A DNA stretch of 64,000 nt from Mycolicibacterium neoaurum ATCC 25795 (GTDB taxonomy: Bacteria > Actinomycetota > Actinomycetes > Mycobacteriales > Mycobacteriaceae): assembly GCF_000691525.1 (NCBI RefSeq), contig NZ_JMDW01000010.1, positions 369,155 through 433,154 on the forward strand, read 5' to 3'. Shown in pieces: positions 1 through 10,120 of this stretch. The translations under genes and the position numbers were made by a program. How positions within the stretch are numbered: the first letter of the stretch is position 1; the number at the start of each line of letters is the position of its first letter. Below the pieces are notes generated by a model. It did no database searches. It worked only from the letters and a program-made list of their open reading frames with translations, and was not told where the DNA came from.

Positions 1-1160
1 AGATCTCGGCGGCCATCAACGACAACGATCTGTCGGTGACCGCGGTGCTGTCCGGTAACCGCAACTTCGAGGGCCGCATCTCCCCCGACGTGAAGATGAA
101 CTATCTGGCCTCCCCGCCGTTGGTCATCGCCTACGGCATCGCGGGCACCATGGACTTCGATTTCGAGACCGATCCGCTGGGTCAGGATCACGACGGTAAC
201 GACGTGTTCCTCAAAGACATCTGGCCGACGTCGGCCGAGATCCAGGAGACCATCGCCTCCTCGATCAACCGGGACATGTTCACCGAGTCCTACGCCGATG
301 TGTTCAAGGGTGACGATCGGTGGCGTTCGCTGCCCACCCCGGAGGGCAACACCTTCGAGTGGGACGACGCGTCGACCTATGTCCGCAAGGCCCCGTACTT
401 CGACGGTATGCCCGCCGATCCGGAGCCCGTCGGCGATATCTCCGGCGCCAGAGTGCTTGCCCTGCTGGGCGATTCGGTGACCACCGACCACATCAGCCCG
501 GCCGGCGCGATCAAGCCGGGCACCCCGGCGGCGCAGTACCTCGATGCCCACGGCGTCGAGCGCAAGGACTACAACTCGCTGGGGAGCCGACGCGGCAACC
601 ACGAGGTGATGATCCGCGGCACCTTCGCCAACATCCGTCTGAAGAACCAGCTCCTCGACGACGTCTCGGGTGGTTACACCCGAGACTTCACCCAGGATGG
701 CGGGCCGCAGGCGTTCATCTACGACGCCTCGGTCAACTACCAGAAGGCCGGTATCCCGCTTGTCGTGCTGGGCGGTAAGGAGTACGGATCCGGGTCCTCG
801 CGGGACTGGGCGGCCAAGGGCACCTCGCTGCTCGGAGTGCGTGCGGTCATCACCGAGTCCTTCGAGCGCATCCACCGGTCCAACCTGATCGGCATGGGTG
901 TCATCCCGCTGCAGTTCCCGGCCGGAGAATCGGCCGCCAGCCTGAAGCTGGACGGCACCGAGACCTTCGACATCGCTGGCATCACCGAGCTCAACGAGGG
1001 CAAGACGCCCAAGACCGTGCATGTGACCGCCACCAAGGAGGATGGTTCGAAGGTCGAGTTCGATGCGGTGGTGCGTATCGACACCCCCGGTGAGGCCGAC
1101 TACTACCGCAACGGCGGCATCCTGCAGTACGTGCTGCGCAACATGCTCAAGGCGAACTAG
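1..1160 (+). CDS. acn: aconitate hydratase A, C-terminal part (5' end outside window)
   Basis: Converts citrate to isocitrate in the TCA cycle using a [4Fe-4S] cluster. The reading frame is open from base 3, so this is the last 385 residues of a protein usually about 940 long. The visible part contains the end of the catalytic core and the C-terminal swivel domain: [13 protein letters not shown], the arginine-bearing [14 protein letters not shown] and the substrate-loop motif [13 protein letters not shown]. The cluster-binding cysteines lie upstream of the window. The TAG stop is followed after 29 bases by a TetR-family gene in the same direction, the usual acn–acnR arrangement in actinobacteria. 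The family is certain; the start cannot be given. Confidence 0.96.
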   Translation, partial: ISAAINDNDLSVTAVLSGNRNFEGRISPDVKMNYLASPPLVIAYGIAGTMDFDFETDPLGQDHDGNDVFLKDIWPTSAEIQETIASSINRDMFTESYADVFKGDDRWRSLPTPEGNTFEWDDASTYVRKAPYFDGMPADPEPVGDISGARVLALLGDSVTTDHISPAGAIKPGTPAAQYLDAHGVERKDYNSLGSRRGNHEVMIRGTFANIRLKNQLLDDVSGGYTRDFTQDGGPQAFIYDASVNYQKAGIPLVVLGGKEYGSGSSRDWAAKGTSLLGVRAVITESFERIHRSNLIGMGVIPLQFPAGESAASLKLDGTETFDIAGITELNEGKTPKTVHVTATKEDGSKVEFDAVVRIDTPGEADYYRNGGILQYVLRNMLKAN

Positions 1161-1176
1161 GAGACCGGAAGAAGTA

Positions 1177-1200
1177 ACGGGTACCACCCGTGCCACGGGT
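1177..1200. promoter_or_regulatory. alternating inverted half-sites overlapping the TetR gene start
   Basis: Three hexamers alternate in orientation at 9-bp steps: ACGGGT (1177–1182), ACCCGT (1186–1191), ACGGGT (1195–1200). Either neighbouring pair forms a perfect inverted repeat with a 3-bp spacer. The array covers the GTG start (1190) of the TetR gene, so it could be an autoregulatory operator or an mRNA hairpin masking the start. The function is inferred from position only. Confidence 0.35.
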
Positions 1201-1756
1201 AACCGACGACCATCTGGCGGCACGTCGTCGCCAGATCCTCGACGGCGCTCGGCGCTGCTTCGCCGAGTACGGCTATGAGAAGGCGACCGTGCGGCGGCTC
1301 GAACACACCATCGGGCTGTCGCGCGGCGCCATCTTCCACCACTTCAAGGACAAGGACACCCTGTTCTTCGAGTTGGCACGCGAGGATGCCGAGCGGATGG
1401 CCGATGTGGCCGCCCGCGAAGGCCTCATCCAGGTGATGCGTGACCTGCTCGCCGCGCCGGATCAGTTCGACTGGCTGGTGACGCGTCTGGAGATCGCGCG
1501 AAAATTGCGCAACGATCCGGCGTTCCATCGGGGCTGGGCCGAGCGATCGGCCGAGTTGTCGGCGGCCACCACGGAGCGGCTGCGTAAGCAGAAACAGGCC
1601 GGGCGGCTACGCGACGATGTCCCCGGTGCCGTGCTGCAGACCTACCTGGATCTCGTGCTCGACGGCCTCGTGGCGCGGCTGGCCTCCGGTGAGGACACCG
1701 AAAACCTCAGCGCGGTGCTGGACCTCGTCGAGGATTCGGTTCGCCAGCCGCGCTGA
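1190..1756 (+). CDS. acnR: TetR-family regulator, AcnR-type
   Basis: A 188-residue TetR-family repressor directly downstream of acn. The N-terminal helix-turn-helix is clear at about residues 8–55 (ILDGARRCFAEYGYEKATVR, then LSRGAIFHHFKDKDTLF); the rest is the all-helical ligand-binding/dimerisation part. In Corynebacterium the gene in this position, acnR, represses acn, and the same neighbour is found in M. tuberculosis (Rv1474c). The GTG start is chosen because it follows an AG-rich stretch and starts the conserved N-terminus. The start codon lies inside an alternating inverted-repeat array. Regulation of acn is inferred from synteny; the effector is unknown. Confidence 0.85.
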   Translation: MPRVTDDHLAARRRQILDGARRCFAEYGYEKATVRRLEHTIGLSRGAIFHHFKDKDTLFFELAREDAERMADVAAREGLIQVMRDLLAAPDQFDWLVTRLEIARKLRNDPAFHRGWAERSAELSAATTERLRKQKQAGRLRDDVPGAVLQTYLDLVLDGLVARLASGEDTENLSAVLDLVEDSVRQPR

Positions 1757-1773
1757 GACCCCGATGAGGGGTC
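1757..1773. terminator. hairpin between convergent genes
   Basis: GACCCC–GATGA–GGGGTC forms a 6-bp GC-rich stem with a 5-base loop in the 15-bp gap between the converging TetR gene and the small HTH gene. It probably acts as a bidirectional terminator. There is no T-tract, which is common in mycobacteria. Confidence 0.5.
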
Positions 1774-1963
1774 AGCTGGCCCGTCGACGATGATTGGGTC
1801 CGCCCCGGCTGCGCATCCGGGTACCCGACTCGCGCAGCATGCTGTGCACAGATCCGTAGGACCGACCGGTTTGCGCCACCAGCGACCTGATGCTTGCGCC
1901 GCGCTCGTATGCGCTGCGCAAGTCGGACAGAACCTGCTCACGGGACTTGTCGGATTCAGTCAT
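1772..1963 (-). CDS. small helix-turn-helix protein (Rv1473A-like)
   Basis: A 63-residue basic protein that is almost entirely one helix-turn-helix: an N-terminal helix (LSDLRSAYERGASI) followed by RSLVAQTGRSYGSVHSMLRE and an arginine-rich tail. A protein of this size and position occurs in M. tuberculosis between Rv1473 and Rv1474c. The start ATG is preceded by GGGGAG, a good ribosome site. It is probably a small DNA-binding regulator, but no target can be read from the sequence. It shares direction with the ABC-F gene upstream (98-bp gap) and ends against the TetR gene. Confidence 0.75.
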   Translation of the reverse strand: MTESDKSREQVLSDLRSAYERGASIRSLVAQTGRSYGSVHSMLRESGTRMRSRGGPNHRRRAS

Positions 1964-2061
1964 CGATTTCTCCCCACTCCCGATCCGTGTGCGCGGGTAC
2001 CCAGACTAGGAACCGACAAAACGCGTGTGGGTGGAATCGATGAAAAGCCTTGCAGAACGGC

Positions 2062-3696
2062 CTATGCCAGTTCGATGAGGTCCCGATACTCGGTCGACCA
2101 GAAGTCCTCGGTGCCATCGGGCAACAGCACCACCCGCTGTGGATCCAGGGCTTCGGCCGCACCGGGATCGTGCGTCACCAGCACCACCGCGCCCTGATAG
2201 CTGCGCAATGCGTCGAGAACCTGTTCACGAGAAGCGGGATCGAGATTGTTGGTCGGTTCGTCGAGCAACAGCACATTGGCGGTGGAGGCCACCAGACCGG
2301 CCAACGCCAACCGCGTCTTCTCACCGCCGGACAGTGTGCCTGCGGGCTGATCGAGCTGCGGCCCGGTGAACATGAAGGCGCCCAACAGGCCTCGTAATTC
2401 CTGCTCCCCGGTGTCGGGTGCGGCGTGCCGGATGTTCTCCCACACCGTCGCGGCGTTGTCGAGCGTGTCGTGCTCCTGTGCGAAGTAGCCGATCTTGAGG
2501 CCGTGGCCAGGGACAAGCCCACCGGCATCAGGAGTTTCGGTACCGGCCAGCAATCTCAGCAACGTCGTCTTACCGGCACCGTTGAGTCCCAACACCACAA
2601 CTCGGGAACCCCGGTCGATGGCGAGATCGACGCCGGTGAATACTTCCAGCGAACCGTATGTCTTGGTCAAACCCTTGACCACCAAGGGTGTTTTCCCGCA
2701 CGGCGCAGGTACCGGAAATTTGATGCGCGCCACCTTGTCGGCAACCCGCTCGTCATCGAGCTCGGCGATCATCCGCTCGGCACGACGCAGCATATTCTGC
2801 GCGGCAACGGCTTTGGTGGCCTTGGCGCCCATCTTCGCCGCCTGCGCCCGCAGTGCGCCCGCCTTCTTCTCGGCATTGGCGCGTTCGCGACGGCGACGCT
2901 GCTCGTCGGTGGCCCGCGCGTCGAGATAACGCTGCCAACCCATGTTGTAGACATCGGCCTCACCACGCACGGCGTCGAGGAACCACACCCGGTTGACCAC
3001 ATCGGCGAGCAGCTCGACATCGTGACTGATCACCACGAGGCCGCCCGTGTGATTCTGCAGGAAGGTGCGCAGCCAGCCGATCGAGTCCGCATCGAGGTGG
3101 TTGGTGGGCTCGTCGAGCAACAGTGTCGTGCTGGAGGATCCGGAACCCGATCCTTGGCCGGCGGCGAACAGGATCCTGGCCAGCTCGACACGGCGGCGCT
3201 GACCGCCGGAGAGAGTGCGCAGCGGCTGGGTGAGTACCCGGTCGGGCAGGCCCAAGCTGGCACAGATCCGGCCGGCTTCGCTCTCGGCCGCGTAGCCGCC
3301 GAGCGCGGCGAACCGCTCCTCCAGTTGGCCGTACCGGCGCACCGCCTTGTCCCTGGCCGCGTCGTCGGCGACCTCGGCCATCAGCACCTGCTGCTTCTCC
3401 AGATCCGACAGCAGGGTGTCCAGGCCGCGCGCGGACAGCACCCGATCGCGTGCCAAGACGTCGAGGTCGCCCTCCCGCGGGTCCTGCGGCAGATAGCCGA
3501 TCTCGCCGGTGCGCTCGATCTTGCCCGCGTAAGGCTCACCCTCACCGGCCAGTATGCGCATGGTGGTGGTCTTGCCTGCACCGTTGCGCCCCACCAGGCC
3601 GATGCGGTCGCCGGGCTGGATACGCAGCGCGGAACCCTCGATGGACAGCAGAGTGCGCGCCCCGGCGCGGACCTCCAGGTCCGTTGCGGTGATCAC
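2062..3696 (-). CDS. ABC-F family ATPase
   Basis: A 544-residue protein with two ABC ATPase domains and no membrane segment, the ABC-F architecture. Domain 1 has Walker A GRNGAGKTT at residues 36–44, signature LSGGQRRRVELA and Walker B LLLDEPTNHLD. Domain 2 has GLNGAGKTTLLR, LSGGEKTRLALA and LLLDEPTNNLD. The long basic, alanine-rich linker between them (ERANAEKKAGALRAQAAKMG region) corresponds to the tRNA-contacting linker of ABC-F proteins. Such proteins bind the ribosomal E site and act in translation or ribosome protection. The M. tuberculosis counterpart Rv1473 is annotated as a macrolide-transport ATPase, but no permease is adjacent here. Whether it confers antibiotic resistance cannot be told from sequence. 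Confidence 0.9.
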   Translation of the reverse strand: MITATDLEVRAGARTLLSIEGSALRIQPGDRIGLVGRNGAGKTTTMRILAGEGEPYAGKIERTGEIGYLPQDPREGDLDVLARDRVLSARGLDTLLSDLEKQQVLMAEVADDAARDKAVRRYGQLEERFAALGGYAAESEAGRICASLGLPDRVLTQPLRTLSGGQRRRVELARILFAAGQGSGSGSSSTTLLLDEPTNHLDADSIGWLRTFLQNHTGGLVVISHDVELLADVVNRVWFLDAVRGEADVYNMGWQRYLDARATDEQRRRRERANAEKKAGALRAQAAKMGAKATKAVAAQNMLRRAERMIAELDDERVADKVARIKFPVPAPCGKTPLVVKGLTKTYGSLEVFTGVDLAIDRGSRVVVLGLNGAGKTTLLRLLAGTETPDAGGLVPGHGLKIGYFAQEHDTLDNAATVWENIRHAAPDTGEQELRGLLGAFMFTGPQLDQPAGTLSGGEKTRLALAGLVASTANVLLLDEPTNNLDPASREQVLDALRSYQGAVVLVTHDPGAAEALDPQRVVLLPDGTEDFWSTEYRDLIELA

Positions 3697-3720
3697 GCTG
3701 CTGCTCTCCTCGGGTTGTCG

Positions 3721-4551
3721 TCATCTGTCGTCGGTGAATACGGCCGACCGCTTATCTTTGCGCGCCGCGACCGCTTCTTCAAAGTTGGCGGTGAGCAGTC
3801 GCACATACAACTGGCCGAGTCCCTCGGCCTGCATATGGCCCTCCAAGCTACCGGCGTCCAGTCCACTCCACAGTGTCCGCTTGGTCAACTCGATTCCCGG
3901 CCGGGAGAACGCGGCGATCCGCTGCGCGGTTTCGAAACAACGTGCCAACAGCTCGTCATCCGGCACCACGGCGGACACCAACCCGATCCGCTCGGCCTCG
4001 GCGGCATCGACATCGCGACCGGTGAGCATGATCTCGAAAGCCCGCGACGCGCCGATGGCGCGCGGCAGCAGATAGGACAAGCCCAGCTCGCTGGCCGTCA
4101 GCCCGTTGTTGATACCCGCCGCCCGAAAGTACGCTCCGTCCGCGGCGATTCGGATATCGCAAGCCAATGCCAGGCACAGGCCCCCACCGATGGCCGCACC
4201 GTTGACAGCGGCGATCACGGGCTGATGCAACCGGCGCAGAGCCAGGATCACATCGTCGAGGACCTCCATGGATCGCAGCGCGAATGAGGGCCGGGTCAGA
4301 CCGTCGACATGCGGCACCGAGCCTGCCGACTTGTGGTCGGCGCCGGAGGAGAACCCCCGTCCGGCACCGGTCATCACAATCACCCGCACCGAGTTGTCGT
4401 GGTGCAGATCGCCCAGCACGGCGCGCAGCGGCACCATGACGTCGAAGGCCATCGAGTTCATCCGCTCGGGCCTGTTCAACGTGACCAACGCCACGCCGGG
4501 CGCCGGGTGGGAGACCTTTACGAATTCACTGTGTTCAGTCACGCCGTGCAC
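3721..4551 (-). CDS. echA12: enoyl-CoA hydratase/isomerase family (EchA12-like)
   Basis: A 276-residue crotonase-fold enzyme acting on acyl-CoA thioesters. The oxyanion-hole segment GFSSGADHKS and the crotonase signature (AAVNGAAIGGGLCLALACDI) are present, and a glutamate at ASELGLSYLLPR fits one catalytic acid of the hydratase family. The other usual glutamate is not evident, so the exact reaction (hydratase, isomerase or other) is open. The order ABC-F – echA – thioredoxin matches Rv1473–Rv1472–Rv1471. A GTG at 4551 is used; a second GTG three codons on is equally possible. Confidence 0.85.
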   Translation of the reverse strand: MHGVTEHSEFVKVSHPAPGVALVTLNRPERMNSMAFDVMVPLRAVLGDLHHDNSVRVIVMTGAGRGFSSGADHKSAGSVPHVDGLTRPSFALRSMEVLDDVILALRRLHQPVIAAVNGAAIGGGLCLALACDIRIAADGAYFRAAGINNGLTASELGLSYLLPRAIGASRAFEIMLTGRDVDAAEAERIGLVSAVVPDDELLARCFETAQRIAAFSRPGIELTKRTLWSGLDAGSLEGHMQAEGLGQLYVRLLTANFEEAVAARKDKRSAVFTDDR

Positions 4552-4597
4552 GTTATCGCGGCACGGACCCCCCGATGGCCCGGTCGGAGATCGACGG

Positions 4598-4951
4598 TCA
4601 GTTCTGCTGCGACGCGATCGCTGCGTCGACGTCGAACTCCTTGATCTTGGTGATCAGATCCTCGAGCTGAGCGGGACCGAGTGCGCCGGACTGACGGAAC
4701 ACCTGGTGTCCCTTCTTGAAGGCCATCAGGGTCGGGATGGCCTGGATCTCGGCTGCCTGTGCCAGCTCGGGCTCGGCCTCGGTATCCACCTTGGCGTGCA
4801 CGATATCGGGGTGCTTGTCCGCGGAGGCACCGAACGTCGGGGCGAAGGCGCGACACGGACCGCACCAGGTTGCCCAGAAGTCGACGATGACGATCTCGTT
4901 GTCATCGATGACCGACTTGAATTCGGCTGCGGTGATGTCCTTTGTACTCAC
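4598..4951 (-). CDS. trxA: thioredoxin
   Basis: A 117-residue cytosolic thioredoxin with the redox motif WCGPC (Cys30 and Cys33) in VDFWATWCGPCRAFAP, and the cis-proline loop at AIPTLMAF. It reduces protein disulfides using thioredoxin reductase, which is not in the window. The length is standard. It lies 46 bp upstream of the enoyl-CoA hydratase gene on the same strand and may be co-transcribed. By position it equals Rv1471, called trxB1 in M. tuberculosis. Confidence 0.93.
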   Translation of the reverse strand: MSTKDITAAEFKSVIDDNEIVIVDFWATWCGPCRAFAPTFGASADKHPDIVHAKVDTEAEPELAQAAEIQAIPTLMAFKKGHQVFRQSGALGPAQLEDLITKIKEFDVDAAIASQQN

Positions 4952-5018
4952 ATATTTCCTAACGTCGAGGCGGCAATCCCAATTCCCGGTGCCGTTTCCC
5001 AGTATGTCCCGCCCGCCA

Positions 5019-6791
5019 TCAGGTTGCGACCGCGTCGAGCGAGTAGACGCGCACCCAGTCCACCTTCATCTGCTGTTCGGGGAACGCCGTAGTCGGATCT
5101 GGGTCGCCGGTCCACGGATTGCCCACCGCCACGTTCAGGATCAGGTAGTGCGGCCAGGCCCCGGAGAACGGCGTCCAGTCACCGCCCATCGCCTCGTACT
5201 CGGCCTTGGTCACCTGACCGGTCTGCACACCGTCGACGTGCCAGACGATGCGATCGGCATACCAGTCGATACCGTACTCGTGGAACCCCGCGGACAGGTC
5301 GGTGCCGATATCGGCTCCCACATCGTGCAGTTTGACGTCGACGGTGTTGTCGCCGGCCGCAGGTCCGTGGATATTGCCCGTCCACTGCGTCCTGCCGTCG
5401 GCAGAGCCGAAGCCGGGATACTCCGTGATGTCCACCTCACCTTGACGAGGCCAGTCGAACTCGTGGCCGGGTTCCAGACCGACCATCCAGAAGGCCGGCA
5501 GCAGTCCCTGGGCATACGGCATCTGGATGCGAGCGACGATCCTGCTGTTGGGCATGACGGACTGGTTTCCATAGGACACCACCCGCGCCGACGTGTAATC
5601 GTGCGGGGCGGCCGCATTGTCCGGGGTGGCCTCGCGGCGCACACTGATCACCAGGTGACCGTTCTCGTCGACGGTGACATTGGAGAAATCGGGTGTGTAG
5701 TACTGATTCTCGCCGGCGGACTGACCCCATCGTCCGCTCTGCAGCGACCACGCCTGCATGGCCTCGTCCAACGAGGTGAAGTTGGTCTCCCACAACAGCA
5801 CCGGATCGGAGGTGCCTGCCGAGGGATTGCCCGGCGCGGTGTCCGGGGGCACCACCACCGGAGTGCGGGACGGTCCGAGGAAGAGCGTGCGCACCTGCGC
5901 CCACGCATGATGGATCATCGCCGTGATCTCGGTGCGGATATGGTCGAGGGCCTGCATCACCGGACTCAGGCCCAGGCGTGCCATCACCTCGTGCACCATG
6001 CTGCCGAACGCGGCGGGCGCTGCCGCCTCGGCCGCGGTGGCCGCGGTGGCCGCGGTGGCCGCGATGGCCGACTTGAGCGAAACACCCTGTGCGACAGCTG
6101 CTTCCGATGAACCCCGATCATCGTCGGTCGACGGGGGCAGGTTGCCCTGTTCGTTGACCCCGGGACGGGCGGCGGCATGGCCGTCGTCACGACCGGTCTG
6201 CCCACGGCGGATGTCCGATTCCGACCTGCGCCGGTCGTAGGGTTTGTCGGGCCACTCCTCGACGATCACCTCACCAGGTTCGGCCACCGCATCCGTCACC
6301 GGAGCCGCTGTCTGCGAATCGGTTTCGAACCCGACCTCGGACCCGACCTCGATATCGGCGACCGCGACAGTCCGTGGCCGGCCGAATTCCGCCATCGTGT
6401 CGGACTCGTCGCTGCGGGTGGATGCCTCGTGCCGCGCCGCGGATCGGGTGGTCTCGTTCAGCCGTGACGGGCTGCGCTGCGCGCGGCTTCCGGTCGACTC
6501 TGTCGGGTCCGCATCGGTCGACACCCGACCGGCCGAGACGGTTTCGGACTGCGACGAGTCACGTCCGGATTCGGTCGGGGCCGACCTGGCCGGCGCGGAC
6601 GAGTCACCGGCCGAGCTGCCGACACTGGTACTGCTTGTGGTCGCCCCTTCGTCGGCGGTCGCGGCGGCCATCCCCTGCCCGGAGGCGATGGCGGCGGCCA
6701 GACCGGCGGTCATCATCCCCGCTCCGAGCCATAGCCGGCGTTCACACCGCTTGCGGACCTCATCAGTCGTGGGCATATCAGTCGTGGGCAT
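5019..6791 (-). CDS. secreted glycoside hydrolase family 16 protein with long linker
   Basis: A 590-residue exported β-glucanase-like protein. Residues 11–45 look like a signal sequence (two arginine clusters, then GAGMMTAGLAAAIASGQG and an Ala-x-Ala site). Residues 50–310 are a Ser/Thr/Ala/Asp-rich, low-complexity linker. The last 260 residues are a GH16 domain with the catalytic signature EVDITE, the strand EYGIDWYADRIVWHVDG and the terminal MKVDWVRVYS, the pattern of bacterial β-1,3-glucanases (laminarinase-like). Start 6791 is favoured because AAGGAGG lies 9 bases ahead of it. An exact 15-bp tandem duplication makes the N-terminus read MPTTDMPTTD. The substrate is unproven; a cell-wall or environmental glucan is likely. 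Confidence 0.85.
   Translation of the reverse strand: MPTTDMPTTDEVRKRCERRLWLGAGMMTAGLAAAIASGQGMAAATADEGATTSSTSVGSSAGDSSAPARSAPTESGRDSSQSETVSAGRVSTDADPTESTGSRAQRSPSRLNETTRSAARHEASTRSDESDTMAEFGRPRTVAVADIEVGSEVGFETDSQTAAPVTDAVAEPGEVIVEEWPDKPYDRRRSESDIRRGQTGRDDGHAAARPGVNEQGNLPPSTDDDRGSSEAAVAQGVSLKSAIAATAATAATAAEAAAPAAFGSMVHEVMARLGLSPVMQALDHIRTEITAMIHHAWAQVRTLFLGPSRTPVVVPPDTAPGNPSAGTSDPVLLWETNFTSLDEAMQAWSLQSGRWGQSAGENQYYTPDFSNVTVDENGHLVISVRREATPDNAAAPHDYTSARVVSYGNQSVMPNSRIVARIQMPYAQGLLPAFWMVGLEPGHEFDWPRQGEVDITEYPGFGSADGRTQWTGNIHGPAAGDNTVDVKLHDVGADIGTDLSAGFHEYGIDWYADRIVWHVDGVQTGQVTKAEYEAMGGDWTPFSGAWPHYLILNVAVGNPWTGDPDPTTAFPEQQMKVDWVRVYSLDAVAT
6031..6066. repeat. 9-bp microrepeat inside GH16 linker
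   Basis: Three exact copies and one near copy of GCCGCGGTG in tandem, encoding the (Ala-Thr-Ala) run of the linker just before the catalytic domain. The copy number may vary by slippage between strains. Confidence 0.85.
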
Positions 6792-6792
6792 A
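6763..6792. repeat. 15-bp tandem duplication at the GH16 start codon
   Basis: TCAGTCGTGGGCATA occurs twice back to back (6763–6777, 6778–6792), duplicating the start codon and the MPTTD sequence. Only the upstream ATG is well placed relative to the ribosome site. Confidence 0.9.
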
Positions 6793-7254
6793 GCCGCTGT
6801 CCTCCTTCACTGAACGCAAAGGCGGGAGGGCGCGACATCGACCGGGCTCGTGGCGAGCATCGCGACGGCACAACACCATCCACCGATCACGCCCAGCACA
6901 AACTCAAATCGTCACACAGCAGACCGCAACCAGTGCGCCGATCCCGGAACGGTCGCCGCACTGAAACTCGTTTTGCCACCAAATATTTGACCGTGCTTGC
7001 GGCGGCGGACCGTCGCACGTCGAACAATAACGGACACACCGCCCACCGGAGGGCCGAATGCGGGGGCAAAATTGCGACACCACGGGCCCGAATTGGCCCG
7101 TGACACCGCACGTCTCGTCGCCAGCAAGGAAGTCAGTTAACGACGATCGAGGTCACCGGTCGGGATGATCATGCTGTTTCCGCGGAAAAACCGGTGCGGT
7201 CGTACCGTTCCGACTGTTTGCTGGCCGACTCGCGCCGACCTCGCGCGCACCTGC
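6792..7254. other. 463-bp intergenic region between GH16 and the suf operon end
   Basis: No convincing coding sequence. It holds the GH16 ribosome site (AAGGAGG on the minus strand at 6801–6807), an AT-rich AAATATTT palindrome at 6981–6988 that may belong to the GH16 promoter, a strong hairpin at 7081–7102, and a 12-bp palindrome TTTCCGCGGAAA at 7177–7188 of unknown meaning. Confidence 0.6.
7081..7102 (-). terminator. candidate terminator of the suf operon
   Basis: CACGGGCC–CGAATT–GGCCCGTG is a perfect 8-bp stem with a 6-base loop about 150 bases past the sufT stop. On the minus strand it is followed nine bases later by an ATTTT run, so it could end suf transcription. Confidence 0.45.
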
Positions 7255-7598
7255 TCAGACAGTGAAGCCGAGCGCACGCAACTGCTCGCGGCCGTCGTCG
7301 GTGATCTTGTCCGGCCCCCACGGCGGGTTCCAGACCCAGTTGATCTTGATCTCGTCGACCAGGCCGGGGCCCACCAGGGCGTTACGGGACTGGTCCTCGA
7401 TGACATCGGTCAGCGGACACGCCGCCGAGGTCAGCGTCATGTCGATGAGGGCGACGGTGCCGGCCTCACCGTCCTCGACGTTCAGGCCGTAGACCAGACC
7501 GAGGTCGACGACGTTGATCCCCAGTTCGGGATCGACGACGTCGCGCATGGCCTCTTCCAGGTCGGCGAGAAACTCGTCATTGCCTGCCTTGGGTTCAC

Positions 7599-7602
<4 letters not shown>
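7255..7602 (-). CDS. sufT: MIP18/DUF59-family iron-sulfur assembly factor (SufT)
   Basis: A 115-residue MIP18-family protein, last gene of the suf operon. The family core is visible: DVVDPELGINVVDLGLVY and the cysteine-bearing LTSAACPLTD. SufT-type proteins help iron-sulfur cluster maturation or transfer, especially under high demand. It overlaps sufU by 4 bp, so the two are probably translationally coupled. The M. tuberculosis counterpart in this place is Rv1466. Confidence 0.9.
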
Positions 7603-9352
<1,750 letters not shown>

Positions 9353-10120
9353 CTAGGTTGCCGCTGCCTGGGTGAATCGCTCGTAACCGTTCTCTTCGAG
9401 CTCGTCGGCCAGTTCCGGGCCGCCAGACTCGATGATCCGGCCGTCGTAGAACACGTGCACGAACTGCGGGCGGATGTAGCGCAGGATCCGGGTGTAGTGC
9501 GTGATCAGCAGCAGGCCACCGTTTTCGGCGTCGGCGTAGCGGTTCACGCCCTCGCTGACGATGCGCAGGGCGTCGACGTCGAGCCCAGAATCGGTCTCAT
9601 CGAGGATGGCGATCTTCGGCTTGAGCAGCGACAGCTGCAGAATCTCGTGACGCTTCTTCTCACCACCGGAGAAGCCTTCGTTCACGCTGCGCTCGCTGAA
9701 GGTCGGGTCGATGTCCAGGTCGGTCATCGCGCCCTTGACCTCTTTGACCCAGTGTCGCAGCTTCGGGGCCTCACCGCGTACCGCGGTGGCCGCGGTACGC
9801 AGGAAGTTCGACATCGACACACCGGGCACCTCGACCGGGTACTGCATGGCCAGGAAAAGTCCGGCGCGGGCCCGCTCGTCGACACTCATCTCGAGCACAT
9901 CGGCACCGTCGAGGGTGATCGCACCGGAGGTCACCTTGTACTTGGGATGGCCGGCGATCGCGTAGGACAGCGTGGACTTACCGGATCCGTTGGGACCCAT
10001 CACCGCGTGGGTCTCCCCCGACCGCACGGTCAGGTTCACCCCCTTGAGGATGGGAATGTCTTCCCCGCCTTCAGGATTGGCGACGGAGACGTTGAGGTCT
10101 TTGACTTCGAGCGTGGTCAT
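9353..10120 (-). CDS. sufC: SufC ATPase of the SufBCD scaffold
   Basis: A 255-residue cytosolic ABC-type ATPase that drives conformational change of the SufB–SufD scaffold. Walker A GPNGSGKST at residues 42–50, signature FSGGEKKRHEIL and Walker B IAILDETDSGLD are all intact; the ETDSGLD form is characteristic of SufC. It overlaps sufD by 4 bp. Confidence 0.96.
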   Translation of the reverse strand: MTTLEVKDLNVSVANPEGGEDIPILKGVNLTVRSGETHAVMGPNGSGKSTLSYAIAGHPKYKVTSGAITLDGADVLEMSVDERARAGLFLAMQYPVEVPGVSMSNFLRTAATAVRGEAPKLRHWVKEVKGAMTDLDIDPTFSERSVNEGFSGGEKKRHEILQLSLLKPKIAILDETDSGLDVDALRIVSEGVNRYADAENGGLLLITHYTRILRYIRPQFVHVFYDGRIIESGGPELADELEENGYERFTQAAAT

